From Bacteroidota bacterium (GTDB lineage Bacteria > Bacteroidota > Bacteroidia > AKYH767-A > 2013-40CM-41-45): a stretch of 64,000 bases of DNA. Positions 26,101-33,434 of this stretch are shown in pieces. The stretch lies in assembly GCA_016720935.1 (NCBI GenBank), contig JADKJP010000006.1, positions 1,364,001 through 1,428,000 on the forward strand. The letters run 5' to 3'. Under the pieces are notes generated by a model that worked only from the letters and a program-made list of their open reading frames with translations, had not been told where the DNA came from and searched no databases. The position numbers and the translations under genes were made by a program. Position 1 is the stretch's first letter; each line of letters starts with the position of its first letter.

Positions 26101-28255
26101 CAGTGTCGCGATTTCTGCAAGTCCTTCGGGTACCATTTGCGCAGGTACAAGTGTAACTTTCACAGCTGTTCCAACAAATGGAGGGACAACTCCTTCTTAT
26201 CAATGGAAAAAGAATGGAGTGAATGTGGGAACCAACAGTACGACTTACACCGATGCTGCATTGGCAACCGGCAATACAATTTCTTGTGTCATGACCAGCA
26301 ATGCGACTTGCGCAACAGGAAATCCAGCTACTTCAAATACAATCACGATGACAGTGAATGCCAGTGTTGCTGCCAGTGTATCCATATCCGCGAGCCCTTC
26401 AACAACGATTTGTTCAGGGACCAGTGTGACCTTTACTGCAACGCCTGCGAATGGAGGTCCAACACCATCTTATCAATGGAAAAAGAATGGGGTTAATGTT
26501 GGTACCAACAGTACTACTTATACTGATGCTGCCTTGGCGAATGGAAATACCATTACCTGTGACATGACCAGCAATGCAAATTGCGTTACTGGAAGTCCGG
26601 CTACATCAAACACGATCACGATGACAGTTAATGCAAATGTTACTGCCAGTGTTACAATATCCGCGAGCCCTTCTATAACAATTTGTGCAGGAACAAGTGT
26701 GACCTTCACAGCTACACCGACGAATGGAGGTCTTTCACCTTCTTATCAGTGGAAAAAGAATGGGGCGAATGTTGGTACTAACAGCCCAACTTACACCGAT
26801 GGAGCTTTGACAAATGGAAATACGATCAATTGTCTTATGACCAGCAATGCAACTTGTGTTACCGGAAGTCCGGCTACTTCGAATACTATTACCATGACGG
26901 TAAATGGAAACGTTGCTGCCAGTGTCGCGATTTCTGCAAGTCCTTCGAGTACCATTTGCGCAGGTACAAGTGTAACTTTCACAGCTGTTCCAACAAATGG
27001 AGGGACAACTCCTTCTTATCAATGGAAAAAGAATGGAACGAATGTTGGCACCAACAGTTCAACCTATAGCGATGCAGCCTTGGCAAACGGGAATGTAATT
27101 ACTTGTGTCATGACCAGCAATGCAACCTGCGCAACTGGAAATCCCGCAACTTCAAATGCAATCACCATGACGGTGAATCCGAATCTGCCGGCGAGTGTTT
27201 CTATTTCCGCAAGTCCATCACTAACCATCTGTTCGGGTACAAACGTCACATTTACTGCTGCACCAACAAACGGAGGAACAACTCCGGTTTATCAATGGAA
27301 AAAGAATGGTTCTAATGTCGGTACCAACAGTGCATCGTATGCTGACGCAACTTTGACGAATGGCAATACGATAACCTGCGTCATGACCAGTAATGCAACA
27401 TGTGCAACCGGTAATCCCGCTACTTCGAACACGTTGACTATGGTAGTTAATCCTGCTCCAACAGTAACAAGTTTCAGTCCTTCAAATGGAAGTGCAGGGA
27501 CATCAGTAGTCATAACCGGTACAAATTTCAGCGCTGCCACAACAGTACTTTTTAATGCAACGAGTGCTTCTTTTGTGATCAATTCTGCAACACAAATAAC
27601 GGCAACGGTTCCTGCAGGTGCGGCTTCCGGTACCATCAAAGTATCCAACACTTGCGGAACCGGAACAAGTGCTTCCTCCTTCCTGGTCAATGTTACCTTT
27701 ACACTTACTGTATTTATTGAAGGTTATTATAATGCGGGTAGTATGCCGGCTGTTGTGAATCCGATTGGAGCTCCAACTGTTTGCGATACCGTGACAGTTG
27801 TGTTGGCGAATTTTGCGAATCCAACCATCATTGATGCGACAGTAAAAGGAGTTATAGGGACAAATGGAACAGGAACATTTATTTTTCCGTCTACTATGGC
27901 AAATGTACCTCATTGGGTTGGTGTTCGTCAACGGAATACACTTGAAACATGGAGTTCAAATATTGTAAACTTCCCTGGTACTTCTGTAAGTTACAATTTT
28001 ACAACTGCTATTTCACAGGCATTGGGAAGTAACCAGGTTTCAAATGGTGATGGAACTTTCTCTATCCGAAGCGGCGATACAAATCAAAATGGAAGTATTG
28101 AATCAACAGATTTTACGAATATTCAAAGTGATTCCCAGATTTTTTTAACAGGATATGTCGCAACAGATCTTACCGGTGACAGATTGGTTGAATCAGCTGA
28201 TTATAGTCTGATCGAAAACAATTCATTTTTGTTATTATTTGCCATCACTCCATAA
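23111..28255 (+). CDS. Giant secreted matrixin-like protease with ten Ig-like repeats and dockerin-like end
   Basis: The 1714-residue protein starts with a cytoplasmic/signal region (hydrophobic core about 27-44). Then follow an uncharacterised region (about 46-225), an IPT/TIG domain (about 229-335), and a matrixin-like domain with the zinc motif HELGHAHQLQH at 478-488 and a Met-turn VMHYS further on. In the metzincin motif HExxHxxGxxH the Gly is Gln here, but all three His and the Glu are present. Ten Ig-like units of the CHU_C/Ig_7 type (YQWKKNG, TTYTDA, NTITCVMTS) occupy about 555-1445, then a second IPT/TIG domain (about 1449-1530). The C-terminus holds two calcium-loop-like motifs (GDTNQNGSIESTDF; TDLTGDRLVESADYS) of dockerin type. 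No T9SS type A or B sorting domain is present. Confidence 0.9.
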   Translation: MKHSKLNYFPEIIMFKNWSNLLSLKIFCFIQIFSLVISFSSIAADQCMLLPITVQKRTQEASLIVEAEVLSSQSFWTKNHDMIYTIHHLKIYKLFKGNPSLTEFDILTEGGTVGLDKVEITSSLSLFPGQQGVFFCNVSKLDKKLKPTGGNTLYDAYGSEQGFIEYNVVENLASTPFYHYTSITGQLYSELTGYTGAQFVQIAPNTLLNQSIQKLQAPKSGGNSTLAIPTITSFTPTSITAGTRSLLTINGTNFGATRGTGFVEFKNANDGGTTYVKAKDIDYRTWTSTQITVWVPSSSLTNGPSAGTGTIRVTNSDPNSVTSAATLTVTYSHINVEYNNTGFYTEHINDNTTGGYTFQFESARFASNAPAVAAFTRAMNTWTCNTNMNWIIGANTAVDTVLADGINIVRFDIGPSLPAGVLGRATSRLSGCVGGVDTVWTVTEIDVIYDDGAAGLAWQFGPSNATISQVDFESVTVHELGHAHQLQHIILSGAVMHYSIANGQTTRTLSAANDIAGGNYVLTKSVAAHGACKLIANALTTLSLASSISIGATGTNVCSNASVTFTATSVVPAGTPTYQWKKNGVNVGTNSTTYTNASWVNGDVVTCVMTVSGGCNEVKTSNAITMTVSSPVAASVTISASPSVTICSGTSVTFTAVPTNGGTPTYQWKKNGVNVGTNSTTYTDAALANGNTITCVMTSSLGCVTGSPATSNTLTMTVNASVAAGVSISASPSGTICAGTSVTFTAVPTNGGASPSYQWKKNGVNVGTNSTTYTDAGLVSGNTISCVMTSNATCVTGSPATSNTITMTVNANVTASVVISASPSTSICSGTNVTFTAVPTNGGTTPSYQWKKNGVNVGTNSTTYSDAGLANGNTITCVMTSNATCVTGSPATSNTITMTVTPSVTASVSISASPSSTICAGTSVTFTAVPTNGGTTPSYQWKKNGVNVGTNSTTYTDAGLVNGNTITCILTSNATCVNGSPATSNTVTMTVNANVAASVAISASPSGTICAGTSVTFTAVPTNGGTTPSYQWKKNGVNVGTNSTTYTDAALATGNTISCVMTSNATCATGNPATSNTITMTVNASVAASVSISASPSTTICSGTSVTFTATPANGGPTPSYQWKKNGVNVGTNSTTYTDAALANGNTITCDMTSNANCVTGSPATSNTITMTVNANVTASVTISASPSITICAGTSVTFTATPTNGGLSPSYQWKKNGANVGTNSPTYTDGALTNGNTINCLMTSNATCVTGSPATSNTITMTVNGNVAASVAISASPSSTICAGTSVTFTAVPTNGGTTPSYQWKKNGTNVGTNSSTYSDAALANGNVITCVMTSNATCATGNPATSNAITMTVNPNLPASVSISASPSLTICSGTNVTFTAAPTNGGTTPVYQWKKNGSNVGTNSASYADATLTNGNTITCVMTSNATCATGNPATSNTLTMVVNPAPTVTSFSPSNGSAGTSVVITGTNFSAATTVLFNATSASFVINSATQITATVPAGAASGTIKVSNTCGTGTSASSFLVNVTFTLTVFIEGYYNAGSMPAVVNPIGAPTVCDTVTVVLANFANPTIIDATVKGVIGTNGTGTFIFPSTMANVPHWVGVRQRNTLETWSSNIVNFPGTSVSYNFTTAISQALGSNQVSNGDGTFSIRSGDTNQNGSIESTDFTNIQSDSQIFLTGYVATDLTGDRLVESADYSLIENNSFLLLFAITP
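24750..27435 (+). repeat. In-frame tandem repeat array, ten units on a 273-nt period
   Basis: The Tyr codon of YQWKKNG occurs at 24842, 25106, 25379, 25652, 25925, 26198, 26471, 26744, 27017 and 27290. The first spacing is 264 nt and the next eight are exactly 273 nt (91 codons). Units share most codons, with synonymous differences. Unit boundaries are approximate, since any phase of the period can be chosen. Confidence 0.97.
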
Positions 28256-28286
28256 ACAAGTAATATTCACAGGATTGCATTTACAA

Positions 28287-28318
28287 ACGGCTTCACATTA
28301 TGTGAAGCCGTTTCGTTT
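28287..28318 (+). terminator. Strong terminator after the giant secreted protein
   Basis: A perfect 11-bp stem, ACGGCTTCACA with TGTGAAGCCGT, has a 3-nt loop and is followed by TTCGTTT. It lies 32 nt after the stop codon. Confidence 0.85.
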
Positions 28319-28395
28319 ATATCTCTATCAGGAACTTTCAGGTTTGCAAATCTATTCGCACTTTTACAGCTGCAAATTAATCCTTGTCATCCACC

Positions 28396-29559
28396 ATGTA
28401 CGCAGGCCTTTCTGATTTGATTAATGACTTTTTCGGGACACATTTTACTGTTTCATTCCCCCCTACGTTTGGAACACTTGTGGCTATTTCCTTTTTGCTT
28501 GCAGCATGGACATTAAAACTGGAATTGAAGCGAAAAGAATCTCTGGGTTTGATTTCTCCTTCAAAGCAGCTGATCGAAGTTGGAAAACCTGCCAGTGCTT
28601 TGGATCTATTTGGCAATGCTCTTTTTGGATTTATACTTGGATTCAAACTGGTCTTCATCTTTATGGAGAGCCCTCAATTTTTCAACGACCCTCCCGGAAC
28701 ACTTCTCAGTACAAAAGGAAATTGGTTTGGTGGTCTCGCCGGTGCTGCATTATTCGCCTACCTCAAGTACAGAGAAAAAGATAAAAGCAAATTAAAAGAA
28801 CCAAAACATCAGGAGATTACTGTTTCTCCTTATATGCTAGTGCCGGAACTGACGATGGCCGCGGCATTTGGAGGATTAATCGGTGCGAAAATATTTCACA
28901 TCTTCGAATACTGGAGTGATTTCGTCGCTGATCCCGCAGGTATGTTTTTTAGTGGCAGCGGGCTGACAATGTATGGTGGTTTGATCGTTGGTGCGATCGC
29001 GACGATCTGGTATGGCAGAAGCAAAGGAATTCCTGCTTTGGTATTGTGTGATGCAGCAGCACCCGGACTCATGCTCGCCTATGGAACAGGACGAATCGGT
29101 TGTCAGCTTGCCGGTGATGGAGACTGGGGAATCATCAACATGGCACCCAAACCGGGTTGGATGAGTTTTCTTCCGGACTGGTTCTGGAGTTTCAAATATC
29201 CGCACAACGTAATCAGTGAAGGAATTCAGATTCCGGGTTGTGAAGGCAAACATTGTTTTGAACTCATGCACGGAGTCTACCCAACTCCACTCTACGAGAG
29301 TATTGCTTGTATCTTCCTTTTCTTTGTGATCTGGTCCATGCGCAAGAAACTAAATGTTCCCGGACTAGTTTTTTCAGTTTATCTTTTATTCAACGGAATC
29401 GAGAGATTCCTGATCGAAAGTATCCGTGTGAATTCCAAATATCATGTAGCTGGAATTGACTTCACACAGGCACAATTGATCTCTTTACTCCTCGTCGTAA
29501 CCGGTATAACCGGAATTCTTTTGTTGAGGAAAAAGAATAAATCCAAGCCTGCATTATAA
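28396..29559 (+). CDS. lgt: Prolipoprotein diacylglyceryl transferase Lgt
   Basis: I place the start at the ATG at 28396; the frame also has a TTG at 28384. The product is about 387 residues, longer than the 260-300 typical of Lgt, with extra sequence between the first membrane helices (about 105-150). The Lgt signature is recognisable: MYGGLIVG and GTGRIGCQLAGDGDWG, then the C-terminal NGIERFLIESIR with the conserved Glu and Arg. It moves diacylglycerol from phosphatidylglycerol to the lipobox Cys of prolipoproteins, several of which are encoded in this window. The position equivalent to E. coli His103 is Tyr and the Asn146 region is changed, as I recall from other Bacteroidota Lgt. Confidence 0.92.
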   Translation: MYAGLSDLINDFFGTHFTVSFPPTFGTLVAISFLLAAWTLKLELKRKESLGLISPSKQLIEVGKPASALDLFGNALFGFILGFKLVFIFMESPQFFNDPPGTLLSTKGNWFGGLAGAALFAYLKYREKDKSKLKEPKHQEITVSPYMLVPELTMAAAFGGLIGAKIFHIFEYWSDFVADPAGMFFSGSGLTMYGGLIVGAIATIWYGRSKGIPALVLCDAAAPGLMLAYGTGRIGCQLAGDGDWGIINMAPKPGWMSFLPDWFWSFKYPHNVISEGIQIPGCEGKHCFELMHGVYPTPLYESIACIFLFFVIWSMRKKLNVPGLVFSVYLLFNGIERFLIESIRVNSKYHVAGIDFTQAQLISLLLVVTGITGILLLRKKNKSKPAL

Positions 29560-29602
29560 ATCTACAATCAACAATCTAAAATCTAAAATCAACAATCTCC
29601 AA
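29560..29602. repeat. Short degenerate AATCTA/AATCAA repeat tract
   Basis: The gap between lgt and the next gene consists almost entirely of shuffled AATCTACAATC, AATCTAAAATC and AATCAACAATC units. The tract is degenerate and AT-rich. It leaves no obvious promoter box and no room for another gene. Confidence 0.6.
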
Positions 29603-29607
29603 TTCCA

Positions 29608-30405
29608 ATGAGCCAACTCCAGGAACTCTGCGAAAATGTTACACAGCTTACCCAGGAAGTCGGTGATTTTATTCGTGGAGAGAGAAAGAATTTCAAGCAG
29701 AGCGCCGTAGAGAAAAAAGGACACAACGACTTGGTTTCTTATGTCGACAAAACCGCTGAACGAATGCTGGTGGATGGTTTGTCAGAACTTTTACCGGGAT
29801 CAGGATTTATCACGGAAGAGAAAACCAGCAGTGTTAAAGGAGAAGTTTACAACTGGATCATTGATCCGCTTGATGGCACGACAAATTTTATTCATGGTCT
29901 CCCCTGTTTTTGTATCAGCATCGGTTTGTTAAAAGGAGAAAAACTTGTACTCGGTGTAGTACATGAATTGAACCTTGACGAATGTTTTTATGCCTGGGAA
30001 AATGGCGGCGCCTATATGAATGGGGACAGCATTCATGTGTCAAAAGAAACCAGGTTGAGCGAAGCTCTCATCGCGACCGGATTTCCTTATCACAATTATG
30101 ACCGTATGGGGCCATACATGGAAGTGTTTGACTATTGCATGCGGAATACTCACGGACTACGCCGACTGGGTTCAGCGGCAGCTGATCTGGCTTATGTCGC
30201 GTGTGGCCGCTTCGAATCTTTTTACGAATACGGACTCAATGCCTGGGATGTTGCCGGCGGTATTGTGTTGATTCAGGAAGCAGGTGGTAAGGTTACCGAT
30301 TTTTCTGGAGGGAATTCCTTCCTTTTTGGCAAAGAAATTCTTTCCTCGAATTCAGCTGTTCACGAGGAGTTTTTGGAGGTGATTAAAGAGAAATTCGCGA
30401 AATAA
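29608..30405 (+). CDS. Inositol monophosphatase family protein
   Basis: The 265-residue protein has the family metal sites: Glu and Asp in ITEEKTS and in WIIDPLDGTTNFIHGLP, and the C-terminal AWDVAGGIVLIQEAGGKVTDF. It dephosphorylates inositol monophosphate or related sugar phosphates; in bacteria members also act as SuhB-type proteins. The metal-binding motifs are complete. It follows lgt across a 48-nt repetitive gap, so cotranscription is possible. Confidence 0.95.
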   Translation: MSQLQELCENVTQLTQEVGDFIRGERKNFKQSAVEKKGHNDLVSYVDKTAERMLVDGLSELLPGSGFITEEKTSSVKGEVYNWIIDPLDGTTNFIHGLPCFCISIGLLKGEKLVLGVVHELNLDECFYAWENGGAYMNGDSIHVSKETRLSEALIATGFPYHNYDRMGPYMEVFDYCMRNTHGLRRLGSAAADLAYVACGRFESFYEYGLNAWDVAGGIVLIQEAGGKVTDFSGGNSFLFGKEILSSNSAVHEEFLEVIKEKFAK

Positions 30406-30424
30406 AATTTCTCGGAATCCTGAA

Positions 30425-30496
30425 TTATTCTTTGATAAACCTGAGCGTTTCGGTTTTGTCTCCAAGAATCAGTTTCAAGAGATGGATTCCATTCGG
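30425..30496 (-). pseudogene. Relic of a T9SS type A sorting domain
   Basis: Read on the minus strand, this encodes a conserved C-terminal tail ending LKLILGDKTETLRFIKE and a stop, preceded by a Pro-Asn-Gly-Ile-His-Leu start and, in frame, a TAG stop immediately upstream. The fold pattern (G-I/V-Y-x-L followed by V/L-R-F-I/V-K) matches the last strands of type A CTDs. Only 23 codons remain, so it cannot be functional. Confidence 0.75.
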
Positions 30497-30585
30497 CTAT
30501 GTTAATTCGTGCACGCACTTGTGCAAACCAGGTTTCTGGTTGTTCAATTCCGATTTGAGTTAGGAGAATTACGAGTTATTCACTC

Positions 30586-30712
30586 TTACTTTTTTTGCTT
30601 GTCCAAAAAAGTAAGAAAAAAAAGGACCCCACGAGCACAGAGCTTGCATCGTGCTCCGATCTTGAGGACAATGGCTTTTTAATGGTCGATGCAAGCTCCG
30701 CGCTGCTCGTGG
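30586..30712. repeat. Compound palindromic element (candidate REP/MITE-like)
   Basis: Two stem-loops lie in tandem. The first has arms TTACTTTTTT (30586-30595) and AAAAAAGTAA (30605-30614). The second is larger, with arms at 30629-30651 and 30687-30712 that pair as CCACGAGCA with TGCTCGTGG and AGCTTGCATCG with CGATGCAAGCT, enclosing small unequal bulges and a 35-nt loop. No ORF suggests a transposase and no target-site duplication is obvious. Confidence 0.65.
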
Positions 30713-30911
30713 ACACCCTCGCACGCCGGCGCACGAGTTTGTTTTCTGAAAATTCTCTTAAAAAAAGTGTATTTAATTTTCTGTTCCCTCCTCACCCGAT
30801 TTCGCATGGTTCGCACTTCTCGTGAACGAATTCGCACATTTGCATATAACGTGTACGTTATACTTTATACTTTATACCTTATACATTTTGACTAATAACT
30901 TTGAAAAAAGA

Positions 30912-31889
30912 TCATTTCTCCGAAACGCCGTAGATCAATTCGGCTGAAAAGCGTTGGTCGAGGACTCCGAGTTTTTCGGCACTGGCTTTGGAGACTTTGA
31001 TGATGAGTCCTTCGTTGTCGCCGGAATCAGGGAGTTTGCCGACAACTTTTACGAAAATAGAACGACTGTTCATCCGGTTGGTGATTTTTATAATCGTTCC
31101 GGTTGGCGCGCTGCGGTGAAGGGCGTAATATTTATTCGGATTGATTTCTTCGTCTTCGATCCAGGATGCTACACCCTGCTCTGTCACTTCTTTTCTGCCG
31201 GAAGAAAAGGCATACTTCTTGTCCTCCTTGCGGGGATCCATCTTTGGTTTTTCCGGAGCAACAGTTTTTACAATAACTGTCTCCACTTTTTTTGGCTCGA
31301 TAACCTGAGGTGCTGTGCCGATTTCTGTTTTATCAGGAGTTTCATGTTTTACAGGCTCGGGTGATTTCTTTTCCGGCTGTTCAGCGGTCTCGACATTTTG
31401 ATCAGGCTCTTTTATACCAACAGTAAGCGCTTGTCCTAATTTGATGGAATTATCTTTCAGCTGATTCCATGCTTTTAATTGATCAACGGTGACCTTGTAT
31501 TTTTTGGAAATACTGAAAAGGGTTTCCGATTTTTCAACTTTGTGTATTACCCGGGAATTTTTTGTGTTGGAAGAAATTGTCTGATTTGCTTTATCCTGAA
31601 AATTTTTCTGGAATCTTGGATCCGTCGGTTTTGCTTTGGCCGGAATCAGCAGAACCTGTCCTTTGAGCAATTTATCATCGCGATCCTTGTTAGCGATACG
31701 GAGTTCCGAATAAGAGATACCATATTTTTTTGCAATCGAATACCAGCCATCTCCCTCACCAACCTGGTAGCGGATAAATTTTGCTCCCTTGATGGTTTCT
31801 ACTCCAATCGAATCAACAGGACTGAAAGCGTGGCTGAATATCGGGAGGCAAATCCCTGCAATAAATAATAGTATCTTCTTCCGTAACAT
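30912..31889 (-). CDS. Secreted double-LysM protein with RlpA-like C-terminal domain
   Basis: I choose the Met at 31889 (MLRKKILLFIAG) over the upstream Met at 31901, because a perfect -7 box on the minus strand ends only 4 nt before that upstream Met. The product is about 325 residues: a signal peptide, two LysM motifs (about 36-85, GWYSIAKKYGISYSELRIAN; about 115-160, ETLFSISKKYKVTVDQLKAW) that bind peptidoglycan, a Pro/Glu/Lys-rich linker, and a C-terminal RlpA-like double-psi barrel (EQGVASWI, APTGTIIKITNR, LIIKVSKASAEKLG). It is likely periplasmic and could trim or organise peptidoglycan; transglycosylase activity cannot be judged from the sequence. Confidence 0.85.
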   Translation of the reverse strand: MLRKKILLFIAGICLPIFSHAFSPVDSIGVETIKGAKFIRYQVGEGDGWYSIAKKYGISYSELRIANKDRDDKLLKGQVLLIPAKAKPTDPRFQKNFQDKANQTISSNTKNSRVIHKVEKSETLFSISKKYKVTVDQLKAWNQLKDNSIKLGQALTVGIKEPDQNVETAEQPEKKSPEPVKHETPDKTEIGTAPQVIEPKKVETVIVKTVAPEKPKMDPRKEDKKYAFSSGRKEVTEQGVASWIEDEEINPNKYYALHRSAPTGTIIKITNRMNSRSIFVKVVGKLPDSGDNEGLIIKVSKASAEKLGVLDQRFSAELIYGVSEK

Positions 31890-31905
31890 AGTCGGCTCCA
31901 TTCAG

Positions 31906-31913
31906 CAAAAATA
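31906..31913 (-). promoter_or_regulatory. Candidate -7 box for the LysM gene, next to its start
   Basis: On the minus strand the sequence is TATTTTTG, an exact TAnnTTTG match, 16 nt before the ATG at 31889. It implies a very short leader and argues against the Met at 31901. Confidence 0.5.
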
Positions 31914-31973
31914 GTGCAAACCCAGTCCGGTCGCCCTCTGGCAGGCTTAGTGAATGAACAAGGTTTTCAACAT

Positions 31974-33434
31974 TTAAAGGGCAATTGCGGTCTTGTTCCG
32001 GATCAGTACGAGACCTGTATAGGTCGCAAGTCCGTTGAGGATCAGCAGCTCAAAACCGAACTTGTAGCCGTTGAACCAAACCTCGCTATAAGCATTCAGC
32101 ACATAACAAAATACAGGGGAAATCAGACAAATCAGCGGTACCAGCTTGTCTTTTACCTGGGCTTTTGAAAACAAACCGAAGGCATACAAACCCAGCAACG
32201 GTCCGTAGGTATAACCTGCTACCGTGAAGAGCTCCTTGATGACCGCTTCGTTGTTGATCATCCTGAAAATTACGATCACAACAAGCAGTAAAACAGCGAA
32301 ACTGATGTGAACCATGTACCGTGTTTGTTTCTGTTTCTCTTCAGTCCAACCCCGCTTTTTTATTCCCAGAAAGTCGATGCAAAATGAGGCCGTCAGAGCC
32401 GTAAGCGCTCCATCAGCACTAGGATATGCGGCAGAAATGAGTCCGATGATAAAGAAAACTGCTGAAAAGGTTCCCAGACTGTTTAATGCGATCGTAGGGA
32501 ACAAATCATCACTGCTTCGGGTTGGCAGAGGAATACCTTTCGAGGAAGAATACATGTACAACAATGCGCCCAATGCCAGAAACATCATGTTTACAAAAAG
32601 CAAAATCGCGCTGAAAGTGAACATGTTTTTTTGGGAATCTTTCAGGGTTTTCACACTGATATTTTTCTGCATCATTTCCTGATCGAGTCCGGTCATGGCA
32701 ATAGCGATGAACATTCCTCCAAAAAACTGCTTCAGGAAAAAGCTTCCCGGACGCCAGTCGGTATTGATGACTTTTGTGTATTCACCATTGACCAGTCTGT
32801 CCATCAGATCCCCGAAACCCATGTTCATTTGCCTTGCAATCAGGATGACAGATAAAACCATGGAGAGCAACATGAAAGTCGTCTGGAGCATGTCGGTCCA
32901 CACAATCGTTTTTACTCCTCCTTTAAAGGTGTAAAGCAGAATCAAGGCAATGAAGGTTGCCACAGTGATCCAGAACGGAATTCCCCAATTATCAAATACA
33001 AAGGTTTGCAGGACGTTTACAACCACAAAGAGACGGAATGAGGCTCCGATGGTTCTGGACAAGATGAAATAGAATGCACCCGTTTTATAGCTCCAGAAAC
33101 CGAACCTTGTTTCGAGATAGGAATAGATTGAAGTAAGGTTTAAACGATAGTATAAAGGAAGCAGAATTAATGCGATCACGGTATACCCTACCAGATAACC
33201 AAAGACCACCATGAGGTAGGTATATTGTGTGGTACCAACCCAGCCGGGGACCGACATAAAAGTAACCCCGGACAAAGATGCTCCGATCATTCCATAAGCC
33301 ACTACAAACCATTTTGAGGACTTATTTCCGATGAAAAAGGACTCATTATCAGCATGCCGGCTGGTGCGCCAGACGACATAAAAAAGCAGCGCGGAATAGG
33401 CAACTACGCATGTTAAAATCAGGTTGGGTGACAT
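31974..33434 (-). CDS. Sodium:solute symporter family protein
   Basis: The 486-residue protein has about 13 hydrophobic segments and SSS-family motifs: GYTVIALILLPLYYRLN with the following SIYSYLETRFG, AAYPSADGALTALTASF in the middle, and AGYTYGPLLGLYAFG near the end. It would import an organic solute with Na+ through the inner membrane. The ligand is unknown. It lies on the minus strand, upstream of the LysM gene with a 72-nt gap, and divergent from recR. Confidence 0.92.
   Translation of the reverse strand: MSPNLILTCVVAYSALLFYVVWRTSRHADNESFFIGNKSSKWFVVAYGMIGASLSGVTFMSVPGWVGTTQYTYLMVVFGYLVGYTVIALILLPLYYRLNLTSIYSYLETRFGFWSYKTGAFYFILSRTIGASFRLFVVVNVLQTFVFDNWGIPFWITVATFIALILLYTFKGGVKTIVWTDMLQTTFMLLSMVLSVILIARQMNMGFGDLMDRLVNGEYTKVINTDWRPGSFFLKQFFGGMFIAIAMTGLDQEMMQKNISVKTLKDSQKNMFTFSAILLFVNMMFLALGALLYMYSSSKGIPLPTRSSDDLFPTIALNSLGTFSAVFFIIGLISAAYPSADGALTALTASFCIDFLGIKKRGWTEEKQKQTRYMVHISFAVLLLVVIVIFRMINNEAVIKELFTVAGYTYGPLLGLYAFGLFSKAQVKDKLVPLICLISPVFCYVLNAYSEVWFNGYKFGFELLILNGLATYTGLVLIRNKTAIAL

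Larger units (their letters stand above)
30406..30911. other. 506-nt gene-free region with relic and palindromic element
   Basis: Between the inositol monophosphatase gene and the LysM gene I find no intact gene. The region holds the T9SS sorting-domain relic (30425-30496), the compound palindromic element (30586-30712), and an AT-rich tract of repeated TATACTTTATAC-like units (30850-30887). An open frame at 30595-30825 follows the palindromes and looks non-coding. Confidence 0.7.

Noticed and set aside
24746..27690. Many minus- and plus-strand frames of 60-140 residues inside the Ig array
   Set aside because: They recur with the 273-nt period, so they come from the repeat's base composition, not from separate genes.
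28384..28395. TTG start of Lgt
   Set aside because: The ATG four codons later is the more usual choice and the first residues add nothing to the family match.
30595..30895. Small plus-strand frames over the palindromic element
   Set aside because: They run through the stems and repeated tracts and have no domain or conserved start.
30896..30903. Perfect TAnnTTTG box TAACTTTG on the plus strand
   Set aside because: It points into the 3-prime end of the minus-strand LysM gene and no plus-strand gene follows, so it is probably chance. With six fixed bases the motif should occur often by chance in 64 kb.
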